Positions 50,464 through 59,187 of a stretch of DNA of 64,000 bases are shown here, in pieces. Location: assembly GCF_003253565.1 (NCBI RefSeq), contig NZ_QKUF01000024.1, positions 1 through 64,000 of the forward strand, read 5' to 3'. Below the pieces are notes generated by a model. The model did no database searches and was not told the DNA's origin. It saw only the letters and a program-made list of their open reading frames with translations. A program made the position numbers and the translations under genes. The stretch is from Thermosporothrix hazakensis. Lineage in GTDB: Bacteria > Chloroflexota > Ktedonobacteria > Ktedonobacterales > Ktedonobacteraceae. Position 1 is the first letter of the stretch; each line of letters begins with the position of its first letter.

Positions 50464-51051
50464 TTACATCGAGATCACATTCTGGGTTTTCTGTGTTGCC
50501 TGTTCCCTCGACTCACAGAACAGCGTCACCATTGCGGAATTGAAGGCCGGTAAATCTTTCGGACTGCGACTTGTCACCCAGTTCTTATCGCGTACCATCT
50601 CCTTATCAACCCAGTTGCCACCAGCGTTCCTGATATCATCCTGAATGGTGTAGTAGCTGGTAAGTGTGCGTCCCTTGACACAGCCCGCCGAAACCAGGAG
50701 CCAGGGTGCATGACAAATCGCTGCGATCGGGCGTCCCGACTGATCAATCTTCCTCACAAATTCCTGTGCTTTCGGATTTACGCGCAAGGAGTCGGCGTTA
50801 AGAGCGCCACCGGGGAGCATTACCGCATCAAAATCGTCTGGATTGGCATTGTCCAGCAGGAGATCAACCGGGAAACGATCTGCCTTTTCATCATGATTCA
50901 TTCCGGTGACCTGCCCGGCTTGTGGCGAAACCACAACCACCGAGGCCCCGGCCTGCTTTAATGCTTTGATTGGCTCTGTAAACTCCGCCTGCTCAAAATC
51001 GTCAGCTACAAGCACTGCAACACGCATACCATCAATTTTATGGTGAGTCAT
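50464..51051 (-). CDS. DJ-1/PfpI family protein
   Basis: A 195-residue protein of the class I glutamine amidotransferase-like fold. The nucleophile elbow is IAAICHAPWLLVSAG (Cys at about 116), with a conserved Glu in DFEQAEFTEP and TSYYTIQDDIRNAGGNWVDKEMVRDKNWVTSRSPKDLPAF, typical of YhbO/PfpI stress proteins. These act in protection from glycation or oxidative damage; some are proteases. AAGGGAGG precedes the ATG. Confidence 0.9.
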   Translation of the reverse strand: MTHHKIDGMRVAVLVADDFEQAEFTEPIKALKQAGASVVVVSPQAGQVTGMNHDEKADRFPVDLLLDNANPDDFDAVMLPGGALNADSLRVNPKAQEFVRKIDQSGRPIAAICHAPWLLVSAGCVKGRTLTSYYTIQDDIRNAGGNWVDKEMVRDKNWVTSRSPKDLPAFNSAMVTLFCESREQATQKTQNVISM

Positions 51052-51252
51052 AAAAGAAACCTCCCTTCTGGCACTCTGGAAGAGTTTCGAGAATGATCTT
51101 GCTCTTACTATTCATCCTCGAAATGACACGAAGGGAGGGAGATAAAGGTTACAGCAACCCGAACGGGAGAATGAAACAGCGGCTTGCCGACCTCTCGCAG
51201 CCAGCAAACCAGAGGAGATGATCTGTCTTGATGCTTTCTTGCTACCCGAGCG

Positions 51253-51900
51253 TCATAGCGCCTCTGCAATGCGGGGCGCGGGCTTTACATCCAGGAGCCA
51301 GAGCAGGAGCGCCGCCAGCACGATCAGCACGCCGATCAACGCGACCAGATACTGCGCCAGCATACCTACAACGACCAGAAACAGGCCCGCAGCGGTCACC
51401 ACCGGCCAGATGCTCGGTGTAGAATGTGTTGGATAGGCAGCCAGGAGCAGTTCTTCGGCACGCTCTTCCGTTTCCGGGCTGCGGGCGGCCTGTGACAGCA
51501 ACAACTGCCCGATCGCCTCATGCAGGACACGCGCATCAAATGGCTTAGGGAGGTAAATGGGCTGTATCTCGGCCGCACCGGCAGCGGGAAGCGCAGGCAC
51601 CGAGATAGGAGCCTGTTGCACAATCGAATCATCCCAGGAAAGGACCACAAGGGGTAAATCTGCAAAGCGGGGATGACTGTAAATAGATTCCAGCGCCGAA
51701 CTATCGGTCCGAATTCCACCGTCAACATCAAGAATCAGCAGATCAACGGTCCGGGCAACTGCCAGGGAAACAGCAGCGGGAGAAGAGACAGTGATAACAT
51801 GATAGCCCTGATGCTGCAATCCAAGCGCGATCAGTCTGCCCATCGCGACATCAGGTTCAATCAAGAGGACGTTGGGTTTTTCCCCCTGTGTCTGACTCAT
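51253..51900 (-). CDS. receiver-domain protein with C-terminal membrane hairpin
   Basis: A 215-residue protein. Residues about 9-125 look like a response-regulator receiver: NVLLIEPDVAMGRLIALGLQHQGYHVITV, DLLILDVDGG with the phosphoacceptor Asp kept, and a Lys in YLPKPFDARVL. Residues about 165-205 are two close membrane helices (WPVVTAAGLFLVVVGMLAQYLVALIGVLIVLAALLLWLL). No DNA-binding domain. A receiver tethered to the membrane by its C-terminus is unusual. It is the gene after the kinase fusion; an extended DR-motif region lies just upstream. Confidence 0.75.
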   Translation of the reverse strand: MSQTQGEKPNVLLIEPDVAMGRLIALGLQHQGYHVITVSSPAAVSLAVARTVDLLILDVDGGIRTDSSALESIYSHPRFADLPLVVLSWDDSIVQQAPISVPALPAAGAAEIQPIYLPKPFDARVLHEAIGQLLLSQAARSPETEERAEELLLAAYPTHSTPSIWPVVTAAGLFLVVVGMLAQYLVALIGVLIVLAALLLWLLDVKPAPRIAEAL

Positions 51901-51984
51901 GGAAGCTCCTCCAGGTAGCGAGTAAAATCAAGACGACCAAGCGTACTACCACTATAGAGGATAGCCAAACCACATAGACATCAA

Positions 51985-52058
51985 CTTAACAAAATAGGGT
52001 AAACACCTTACAGGAACCTGAATAAAAACGCCTGCAATATCAGGTGTTTACCTGATAT
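51985..52058 (+). promoter_or_regulatory. cluster of direct and inverted CCTxxA half-sites
   Basis: CTTAACA (51985) lies 22 bp before CTTACA (52007), and CCTTACA (52006) lies 11 bp before CCTGAA (52017-52022), all in one helical phase. A perfect inverted repeat ATATCAGGT-GTTT-ACCTGATAT follows (52037-52058), made of the same half-site. It lies 85-160 bp before the gene at 51253-51900 and directly after the kinase-regulator fusion gene. Confidence 0.6.
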
Positions 52059-52147
52059 AACAGTCTGGCACCACAAGCCGGTACTCTTCAGCAGCACCAG
52101 TTGAGGGCCAAAAACAGAGCAATTTCAACTATCGCCAAGCAGAACGC

Positions 52148-54085
52148 TTAAAGCTTCATCAGCTTATACCCGACGTCAGGAACCGTGACGATATATCTGG
52201 GACGACGAGAATCAGCCTCAATCTTGCGCCGCAACCGACTGATATAGACCCAGATGAAGTCGACATCGCGGTTGTATTCTGGTCCCCAGACCTTCTCAAG
52301 CAAGAGCTCATGTGTCACAACGCGCCCGGCATTCTGCGCCAGCACGTTCAGCAGATTATATTCAGTGCGGCTCAACTGAACCGGCTTGCCACCCACTGTC
52401 ACTTGATGCTGTGCGTGGTCAATTTCCAGCTCTCCTGTGCGGAAGATGGGCGAGCGAGCAGGCTTTTCCTCGCCCGCCGCGCGCCGCCGCAAAATGGCTC
52501 GCACCCGGGCCAGCAGCTCCTTCATACCAAAGGGTTTCATCACCACATCGTCACAGCCCAGATCGAATAGATAGACCCGTTCATCTTCGTCACTATCATC
52601 GTCGCAGAGCATGATGATCGGGATCTGCGAAAACTCGCGCAGCCGCTGCAACAATTCAACGCCGCTCATATCGGCCAGCCGAGAGGAGAGCAGAATAATA
52701 TCAGGCTCGTCAAGATCAAGGTGGCGCAAGAACTGGATGCCATGATTGACCGTATGGACACGATATTGCTGCTCTTCCAGGTTCGCACGAAGATAGCGTG
52801 TCAAACGCTGATCGCTCTCGGCAAGCAGCACGTGGACGCGGCGGTCCTGGCGCAGAGGAGCGGTACGCGATGTTCCCAGCGTTAACGGTGCGGTGTCCTG
52901 AAGCGCGGGCAATGGCGCCGTCTGTTGCGCGGAAACGGTAATCTTTGGCGCGAATGGCAACGTAAAATAGAAGCTTGCACCCTCTCCCGGTCCCGGCGAT
53001 TCGGCCCAGATTCTCCCTCCATGAGCCTGTACAGCCGCGCGAGCCGCCGCTAAACCAAGCCCGCTCCCGCTTGACTGCTCATCCCCATGAGGAACATGGT
53101 AGAAGCGATCAAAGATACGGTCAAGATGCTCCTGAGCAATGCCAATGCCCTCATCCAGAATGCCAATACGTGCCTCCACCTCGTTAATTTCCAGACGAAC
53201 AGAGATCACTGAACCGGCAGGAGAATACGCAACTGCGTTGTTTAACAGGTGAGTCAGAATCTGTTCCACACGGAGCGGATCACACATCAGCATGGGGACA
53301 TCAGGCATGATACTGAGCACAAAGCGATGGTTCGGAGAGTGCTTCTGCCAGCGGCGAATGAACTGATCCAGCAACTCGGCCAGATTGACCTGTGTCAGCC
53401 GGAGCGGCTGCGCTCCCGAGTCCAACCGCCAGACATCCAACAGCGTATTCAGCACTTCATACAGGCGATCTGACTGTGTATCGATCATCTGCAACATCTC
53501 ACGCTGCATCGCAGGGTCCCAACGGGCCGAACTGCCAAGCAGGGTCGTCGCGCAGCCCTTGATAATTGCCAGCGGTGTTTTTAGCTCATGGGCGGCACGC
53601 GCTAAGGTCTCGCCCTGCGCCTCGGCAGCCGAGCGTTCCAGCGTGATATCATCAAAAAGCAGCCCGCGACCAAGCAGCATCCCACGATTATCATGAACCG
53701 GAAAACTCCGAATTCGTAACCAGCGAGCCGCTGCATCAGCCAGCGCCAGATCAGTACTATATTCCTGTTCAGGGTGCTGCCAGAGATTTTCCAGTTCGGA
53801 ATGCGCCTGGCGTGGATCGGCAGCCAGCGCAAGCAGGTGGTCACGGACACTGAAGTCTTGAGGCGTAACCAGATCACGCTTGCTGATCTGCAACAACCGT
53901 AAGGCACTTGGATTTGAATAGATAACTCGCTGTTGATTAAGCAGCATAAAGCCGCTGGTCATGCTTGAGCAGACCTCAGCCAGAACATGATATTCGCGTG
54001 TAAAAGCAGCCGGGATCATAGAGTAATCAGAAAGCTGCCCCGTTGCAGCATAGAAATCTCTCGTCCACCAACTTTCGCTGGACAT
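52148..54085 (-). CDS. histidine kinase fused to pseudo-receiver and OmpR winged helix
   Basis: A 645-residue soluble protein joining a whole two-component path. PAS-like sensor (about 30-150), HisKA with H166 in AAHELKTP, HATPase with N282/N283 in LLNNAVAYS, DEGIGI and GSGLGL. A receiver-like domain follows (about 416-530): the phosphoacceptor Asp is Ser467 (IILLSSRLADMSG), one acidic residue of the pair is Ser, and Thr is Cys494, while Lys517 is kept. The end (about 545-645) is an OmpR/PhoB winged helix (LSRTEYNLLNVLAQNAGRVVTHELLLEKVWGPEY ... RPRYIVTVPDVGYKL). No membrane helix. A likely controller of the respiratory genes around it. Confidence 0.88.
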   Translation of the reverse strand: MSSESWWTRDFYAATGQLSDYSMIPAAFTREYHVLAEVCSSMTSGFMLLNQQRVIYSNPSALRLLQISKRDLVTPQDFSVRDHLLALAADPRQAHSELENLWQHPEQEYSTDLALADAAARWLRIRSFPVHDNRGMLLGRGLLFDDITLERSAAEAQGETLARAAHELKTPLAIIKGCATTLLGSSARWDPAMQREMLQMIDTQSDRLYEVLNTLLDVWRLDSGAQPLRLTQVNLAELLDQFIRRWQKHSPNHRFVLSIMPDVPMLMCDPLRVEQILTHLLNNAVAYSPAGSVISVRLEINEVEARIGILDEGIGIAQEHLDRIFDRFYHVPHGDEQSSGSGLGLAAARAAVQAHGGRIWAESPGPGEGASFYFTLPFAPKITVSAQQTAPLPALQDTAPLTLGTSRTAPLRQDRRVHVLLAESDQRLTRYLRANLEEQQYRVHTVNHGIQFLRHLDLDEPDIILLSSRLADMSGVELLQRLREFSQIPIIMLCDDDSDEDERVYLFDLGCDDVVMKPFGMKELLARVRAILRRRAAGEEKPARSPIFRTGELEIDHAQHQVTVGGKPVQLSRTEYNLLNVLAQNAGRVVTHELLLEKVWGPEYNRDVDFIWVYISRLRRKIEADSRRPRYIVTVPDVGYKLMKL

Positions 54086-54200
54086 GCAGTAATACTCCGG
54101 TTCGTGGAATCACAGTTTCATCTCACTGAGTTGTACCTATTTTAGCAAAAAAAGTCAAACTTGACAGGATATTGGCACAACTCACACAGAGGAAAGAACA

Positions 54201-54617
54201 TCAGTGTGCAAGAAGAGGGAGCAAAACGATAATAACCAGATGGAGAATCATAAAAAGGAAAAAACTTGCCGCGATAAAAAAGAACCAGCGCCTATCGCTG
54301 AGGTAGGCCTGTAGCTCGGTGGGATAGGCTTTCGGCCATCGTTCCGCGGCAACAATCCCCATAGCCACCCGCAAGCGCAGGGGTGACTTTACCGGAGAGC
54401 GGCGCATTTCCTCAAGCAGAGCCCGATAGCAATGTTTGCACAACAGCCATGACTGGCGCGGCTCTGGAGCCTCTTCCGCCTCAGTTACTTGAATGGGCTC
54501 AAACCAGATACGCTGGTCACAGACGGCACAGTGGATCGGCCTCCATTTCCTGGTTTTTGATGCCCGTGTATTATAGATAGCCGTTGAAGTTCCGGTCTTG
54601 TGTGTTGTCTCTTTCAT
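54201..54617 (-). CDS. zinc-ribbon protein with C-terminal membrane helix
   Basis: A 138-residue protein: basic start, zinc ribbon CAVCDQRIWF ... LLCKHCYRALLEEM (CxxC-x25-CxxC, about 30-62), and one C-terminal helix (WFFFIAASFFLFMILHLVIIVLLPLL). It lies between the cox operon and the kinase fusion on the same strand. Function unknown. Confidence 0.62.
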   Translation of the reverse strand: MKETTHKTGTSTAIYNTRASKTRKWRPIHCAVCDQRIWFEPIQVTEAEEAPEPRQSWLLCKHCYRALLEEMRRSPVKSPLRLRVAMGIVAAERWPKAYPTELQAYLSDRRWFFFIAASFFLFMILHLVIIVLLPLLAH

Positions 54618-54786
54618 CGAGAAAGGTCCTTCCCAGGGAACGACATACCTTTACATCGTCGTAAAATATTGAAGAGATCCATCCCTAGCAATAAAAATCT
54701 ACACTCCATCATTGTAACATATTTTAAACGGTATATCTTCCCTCTTCGTTACTTCATTCAAAAAAAAGAGAGAGAGCTTGACTGAA

Positions 54787-54832
54787 GAGGAAAAGAGAAC
54801 CCGGCCCCCGGCAGGGAACCGAGCTCTCTTCT
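54787..54832 (-). terminator. probable terminator of cox operon
   Basis: On the minus strand an interrupted stem AAGAGA/TCTCTT, CGG/CCG and CCC/GGG, followed by TTTTCCTC and, further on, TTTTTTTT (54761-54770). Confidence 0.55.
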
Positions 54833-54855
54833 CACTGTTTTCTACTCAACCGGGA

Positions 54856-55503
54856 TTAATGACCAGCAGGGATCATAAAGAGCGGCAGCAGATAGACGAC
54901 ACTGAAGACGACAACCCAGACAATGTCGACAAAGTGCCAGTACATTTCAGCCGCCTCGATCGCGAAGTGCTTCTTCGCTGTGAAGTCACCGCGAATAGAG
55001 CGGATCAGACAGATCAGCAGGAACAGCACCCCGATCGTCACGTGCAGACCGTGGAAGCCGGTCAGCGTAAAGAAGGCCGAACCGAACGCCTTCGTCTGCA
55101 TCGTGAAGCCCTCACTATAGAGTTCTGAATATTCAAAGACCTGGAAACCCAGGAAGATAACGCCCAACAGAATGGTTCCGATCAGGCCCAGAATCAGGCC
55201 CTTTCGATTCCCCTTAAGAATAGACTTGCGAGCCCAAATTGCCGGGAAACTACTGAAAAGCAGAATAGCAGTGGCGATAATCGGTTTCTGCCAGGGCAAG
55301 TGTTCCCCATTGACCAGCCAGACGAACTGAGGATCGCCGAGCTGCAAGCCACGGACCTCAAGGTAGAGATACGCGGCAATCAGGTTGGCGAAGATCAGCG
55401 CCTCGGAGGCGATGAAGAAGATCATACCCCACCAGTTAACGTCATGACCTACTTCAGGATGCTCCTCAATAGACGCGACCTGCCCACCATGCACAACACT
55501 CAT
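54856..55503 (-). CDS. ctaE: cytochrome c oxidase subunit III
   Basis: A 215-residue protein with five membrane helices. WWGMIFFIASEALIFANLIAAYLYL (about 25-49), the conserved Glu in SEALIF, GFHGLHVTIGVLFLL (about 148-162) and EAAEMYWHFVDIVWVVVFSVVYL (about 184-206) are signatures of the heme-copper oxidase subunit III family. Last gene of the II-I-IV-III operon. AGGGAG precedes the ATG. Confidence 0.96.
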   Translation of the reverse strand: MSVVHGGQVASIEEHPEVGHDVNWWGMIFFIASEALIFANLIAAYLYLEVRGLQLGDPQFVWLVNGEHLPWQKPIIATAILLFSSFPAIWARKSILKGNRKGLILGLIGTILLGVIFLGFQVFEYSELYSEGFTMQTKAFGSAFFTLTGFHGLHVTIGVLFLLICLIRSIRGDFTAKKHFAIEAAEMYWHFVDIVWVVVFSVVYLLPLFMIPAGH

Positions 55504-55594
55504 GATTAGAACTCCCTAACCAGATTATACAAAGTTTCGTTCGTGGTCTTCTCAGGAGAGGGAAGAGACCAGCCCTTCCCCGCTCCCGAAAGCA

Positions 55595-55948
55595 TCAGCG
55601 CTGTTTTCGCTGCTTCGAGCCCTCCCTGACCCAACCAAGAATACACCCGAGCAGGAGAACCACACCGATACCAAAGACAATCGGGTTAAAGATAAACCCC
55701 ACCAGCGTAATGGAAAGAGCAGCCGTTGTCAACAAGGGCCAGAGACTCGAATGGGGGCTGATATCCTCCTCGCGAATCTGGACGACCTTCTTCACGCGCT
55801 TCTTGCCAGTGCCCTGTTGCTCTCCCCCCTCCTGTGAGGCGGAAGAAGCAGGTGTCTGCTCAGGGCTCTGTTCCGCCCGAGCATCCTCAGAGGACTGCTG
55901 CTGGCGGGTCTCTTTTTCTTTATCCTCCGATTGTCCAGGGTTTGTCAT
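55595..55948 (-). CDS. cytochrome c oxidase subunit IV-like protein
   Basis: A 117-residue protein from the ATG at 55948: a disordered Glu/Gln/Ser-rich N-terminus, then SLWPLLTTAALSITLVGFIFNPIVFGIGVVLLLGCILGWVRE, a pair of membrane helices (about 67-108). Place between subunits I and III and the two-helix layout fit the small subunit IV. The partial protein at 63531 has a similar SLWPL...GILGWALE pair. Confidence 0.75.
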   Translation of the reverse strand: MTNPGQSEDKEKETRQQQSSEDARAEQSPEQTPASSASQEGGEQQGTGKKRVKKVVQIREEDISPHSSLWPLLTTAALSITLVGFIFNPIVFGIGVVLLLGCILGWVREGSKQRKQR

Positions 55949-55981
55949 CGTATGCAAAACCTCAAACCTCTTACTATCCAA

Positions 55982-57673
55982 TCAATGGATAACGGACTTC
56001 CAATCGGCAATCTCCGGGTTCTTCTTATCATAGAACGGGCGGCGGCTGCGCACAATCGGAATAGTCAGGAAGTTATACTTCTTCGGTGGCGAAGTCGTAT
56101 CCCATTCCAGAGTAAAGGCATCCCACGGATCGCTTGGCGCTTTCTCACCCTTCTTCAAGCTGTGAACAAGGTTGATGAGGAAGATCATCACGCCCACACC
56201 GACCAGGAACGCGCCAATTGTCGAGAGCAGGTTCAGCTCATTCCAGCCCATGTTTGCCGGATAGGTATACACGCGGCGCGGCATACCAAGCAGACCAAGC
56301 AGGTGCATGGGGAAGAAGGCCAGGTTCAGACCAATCATCAGCACCCAGAACTGAAGCTGAGCCAGCTTCTCGTTCATCATGCGACCGGTCATCTTCGGGA
56401 ACCAGTAGAAGATACCACCGAAGATCGCCAGAACGCTACCACCGAAAAGCACATAGTGGATATGAGAAACAACGAAGTAGCTGTCAGTCACCTGATAGTC
56501 GAACGGCACAACCGCCAGAGCGGCACCATTCAAACCACCGATCAGGAACATGCCCACAAAGCCCAGAGCGAAAAGCATCGGAGCCCTGAAGCGCAGATTT
56601 CCTTTAAAGATCGTAGCCAGCCAGTTAAAGATTTTCACCGCAGTTGGCAGCGCGATCAGCGATGTGCTCGAAGCGAAGAACGCCTGTGCAATAGGCGGCA
56701 GACCAACCGCGAACATATGGTGCGCCCACACAGTAAAGCTCAGGAAGCCAATCGCCACACCAGACCACGCGATAAACGTGTAACCGAAGATCGGTTTGCG
56801 CGAGAAGACCGGCAGAATCTCCGAGACCATACCGAAGGCAGGCAGGATCAGAATATACACTTCGGGGTGACCAAAGGACCAGAACAGGTGTTGCCAGAGG
56901 ACCGGATCACCACCATACGCAAAGCCATAGAAATGAGTGCCGAAATGGCGGTCCAGCAGCAGCAGAGCGCTTGCAGCGGTCAGGCTGGGCAGCGCGAACA
57001 GCAGCAGGAAGGACATCACCAGAATCATCCAGCAGAAGAGCGGCATACGGTTAATGCTCATGCCCGGAGCGCGCATCTTCAGCATGGTGACCACAAAGTT
57101 CAAAGAACCGGTGATAGAAGAGATACCAAGCATGGTTGTGCCGAGAATCCAGAAGTCGGCATTCATGCCCGGCGTACATTTATAAGCATGTACACCACAG
57201 GCGTCTTTGGTCAGGCTAAGCGGAGCATACATGAACCAGCCACCGTTAGGAGCGGAGTGGAACAGGAAGCTAAGCTCAATAAAGACGCCACCAAAGAGCA
57301 GCACCCAGTAGCCAAAGGCGTTCATGCGTGGGAACGCCATATCACGTGCGCCAATCATCAGTGGCACAACGTAGTTACCAAATCCCGACATCATCGGCAT
57401 CACGAACAGGAAGATCATCGTTGTGCCGTGCATCGTGAACATCTGGTTAAAGGTTTCCGGGTCGAGGACCTGACCATTCGGCAACGCAAGCTGTGCCCGG
57501 ATCAGGAGAGCCTCCATGCCGCCCACCAGGAAGAAGAAGAAGGCCGTGACCATATACATCAGACCGATCTTCTTATGATCGGTTGTTGTTAGCCACTCAC
57601 CTATAAAGGTTTCGCTAAAAGGCTTTTCCCGAACTACAGTGGTAGTTCCATCACCAACAGTGCGAACTGCCAT
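55982..57673 (-). CDS. ctaD: cytochrome c oxidase subunit I
   Basis: A 563-residue protein with 12 or more helices. Low-spin heme His in TMHGTTMIF, Cu-B His and cross-linked Tyr in WSFGHPEVYILILPAFG, the His pair in WAHHMFAVG, and the high-spin/low-spin heme His pair in VSHIHYVLFGG. This is the proton-pumping A-type core with heme a/a3. The ATG at 57673 has GGAGG 9 nt ahead and is preferred over one 54 nt upstream. The opposite strand has a 553-codon open frame that is only a shadow. Confidence 0.97.
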   Translation of the reverse strand: MAVRTVGDGTTTVVREKPFSETFIGEWLTTTDHKKIGLMYMVTAFFFFLVGGMEALLIRAQLALPNGQVLDPETFNQMFTMHGTTMIFLFVMPMMSGFGNYVVPLMIGARDMAFPRMNAFGYWVLLFGGVFIELSFLFHSAPNGGWFMYAPLSLTKDACGVHAYKCTPGMNADFWILGTTMLGISSITGSLNFVVTMLKMRAPGMSINRMPLFCWMILVMSFLLLFALPSLTAASALLLLDRHFGTHFYGFAYGGDPVLWQHLFWSFGHPEVYILILPAFGMVSEILPVFSRKPIFGYTFIAWSGVAIGFLSFTVWAHHMFAVGLPPIAQAFFASSTSLIALPTAVKIFNWLATIFKGNLRFRAPMLFALGFVGMFLIGGLNGAALAVVPFDYQVTDSYFVVSHIHYVLFGGSVLAIFGGIFYWFPKMTGRMMNEKLAQLQFWVLMIGLNLAFFPMHLLGLLGMPRRVYTYPANMGWNELNLLSTIGAFLVGVGVMIFLINLVHSLKKGEKAPSDPWDAFTLEWDTTSPPKKYNFLTIPIVRSRRPFYDKKNPEIADWKSVIH

Positions 57674-57738
57674 GAACAAATTCCTCCAAGAATCCAGCCT
57701 CTCACCCTCGTGGTAAGAGGTAGACACGGGCTGTTACC

Positions 57739-58848
57739 CTATTTCAGACTCTCCAGATATGCAACGAGAGCCGCAATGTCATCCTTTGACAACTGTCCAA
57801 TGACCATATCGTTACCCGGTTTGACTTTCTGGGGGTCTTGCAGCCACTTCGCCAGGTTACAATTCGAGAGATCACCACCCGGCTGACACTGGTCTACGTT
57901 GTTTTCAAGCACACCACCAGCGATCAGCTTACGGCTTCCAAAGTGCGTCAGGTCGGGGCCAATCAGACACCCGTTCTGCTTCTCTGGATTTACACATTGA
58001 ACGGTAGGATCTTCCTTACCAGTATAATTCTCCAGAACGCCTACAATGCCGTGGCAGGTCGTACACTGATCCAGATAGAGCTGCTTTCCTTTGGCTTGCA
58101 GATCGCTCGAGGGATTTGCGGCGGCTGCCTGCTGCTCTCGCTGCCAGGTCTGGAACTTGTCGAAGTTGTCGGTGACAACGACATCAAAGCGCATATTCGC
58201 GTGCTGCACACCGCAGTATTCAGCACAGATACCGGTATAACGTCCCGGCTTATCCGCTTTGAATGTACGCACGTTATCGTGTCCCGGCACAACGTCCGTT
58301 TTCCCGGTTAACTGGGGAACCCAGAAACTATGGATAACATTATTCGAAAAGAGCTTGACTTTGACCCATGTGTTGGGAGGAACAACCAACGAATCAGCAG
58401 TTGTGATCTTGCTATCGGGATAATAGAATTCCCACCACCACTGATGACCGTAAGCCGTTACCTCAACCGTTTTTCCTTCTGGCTCCTTCGCAACATCAAA
58501 CAGGCCCTGAATGGTGATGAACAGGATCACACCCAGCAGAATTGCCGGAAGCACCGTCCAGATAATTTCCACCTTCAGATTTCCATGCCACTGTGGAGCT
58601 GGAGGAGAGTCGGGGCGCTCACGGAAGCGGAAAATAGAGTAGATCAGCATGCCTTCAACACCGACAAAAATGATTGCCGCGATAATCAGCAACAGCCAGA
58701 AGACATTGCTCTCTCTTCCCGCGATCGGGCCCGCCGGGTCCAGCGTTGAGGGAGATCCCCCACACGCAGCTAAAAGAATCGTGGACAGGGCCAGTAGAAC
58801 CCCGGTCAACGCCAGAGGCTTTGTCCCACGAAATACAGGCTTCCTCAC
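57739..58848 (-). CDS. ctaC: cytochrome c oxidase subunit II with cytochrome c domain
   Basis: A 369-residue lipoprotein: signal ending LLAACGG, two helices (about 45-70 and 90-112), the CuA domain (GHQWWWEFYYPDS, then CAEYCGVQHANM with the two Cys and ligands, about 212-223), and a C-terminal fused cytochrome c (CTTCHG, about 277-282, methionine in NDMVIGQL). The fused c domain makes it a caa3 oxidase and ties it to the ccm operon, which must attach the heme. First gene of the operon. Confidence 0.96.
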   Translation of the reverse strand: MRKPVFRGTKPLALTGVLLALSTILLAACGGSPSTLDPAGPIAGRESNVFWLLLIIAAIIFVGVEGMLIYSIFRFRERPDSPPAPQWHGNLKVEIIWTVLPAILLGVILFITIQGLFDVAKEPEGKTVEVTAYGHQWWWEFYYPDSKITTADSLVVPPNTWVKVKLFSNNVIHSFWVPQLTGKTDVVPGHDNVRTFKADKPGRYTGICAEYCGVQHANMRFDVVVTDNFDKFQTWQREQQAAAANPSSDLQAKGKQLYLDQCTTCHGIVGVLENYTGKEDPTVQCVNPEKQNGCLIGPDLTHFGSRKLIAGGVLENNVDQCQPGGDLSNCNLAKWLQDPQKVKPGNDMVIGQLSKDDIAALVAYLESLK

Positions 58849-59014
58849 GTCTCAATCTCCTACAAACAGTGTTTAGACTAAGGACATATGATGTCTTTTT
58901 GCAGGGTCTTTCTTCTTTCCATTTCGCTCTCGAAAGAAGCGGCCAGCGCCTGGTGAAACGACCAGGAACAGGCGATTTTCCTCCATTTTATGGACAGAGT
59001 GTATCCAGATAGCC

Positions 59015-59061
59015 TAACAGGAAGCTTTCAGGCGTTGAAGGAAACCTTACAACAACCTGAA
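59015..59061. promoter_or_regulatory. paired direct-repeat motifs upstream of cox operon
   Basis: Plus strand: CCTTACA (59045-59051) and CCTGAA (59056-59061), 11 bp apart. Minus strand: CCTGAAA-GCTT-CCTGTTA (59032-59015), also 11 bp apart. It lies about 170-215 bp before the subunit II gene in the 339-bp gap 58849-59187; the rest of that gap holds nothing I can name. Confidence 0.6.
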
Positions 59062-59187
59062 AATATTCTGCATCTGGAGACACGAGAAAGCACCTTGTTC
59101 AAGCTGATGAAGCAAGGCTTCCCCGGGAGTGAGTATATTCACGTTTCAAACAGACCCGGCTTCCCTTTTCCTTCAACAGGCAAAACG

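Noticed and set aside
55931..57592. 553-codon open frame on the plus strand
   Set aside because: It lies exactly antisense to cytochrome oxidase subunit I and is rich in His, Gln and Arg; it is a codon-bias shadow with no family resemblance.
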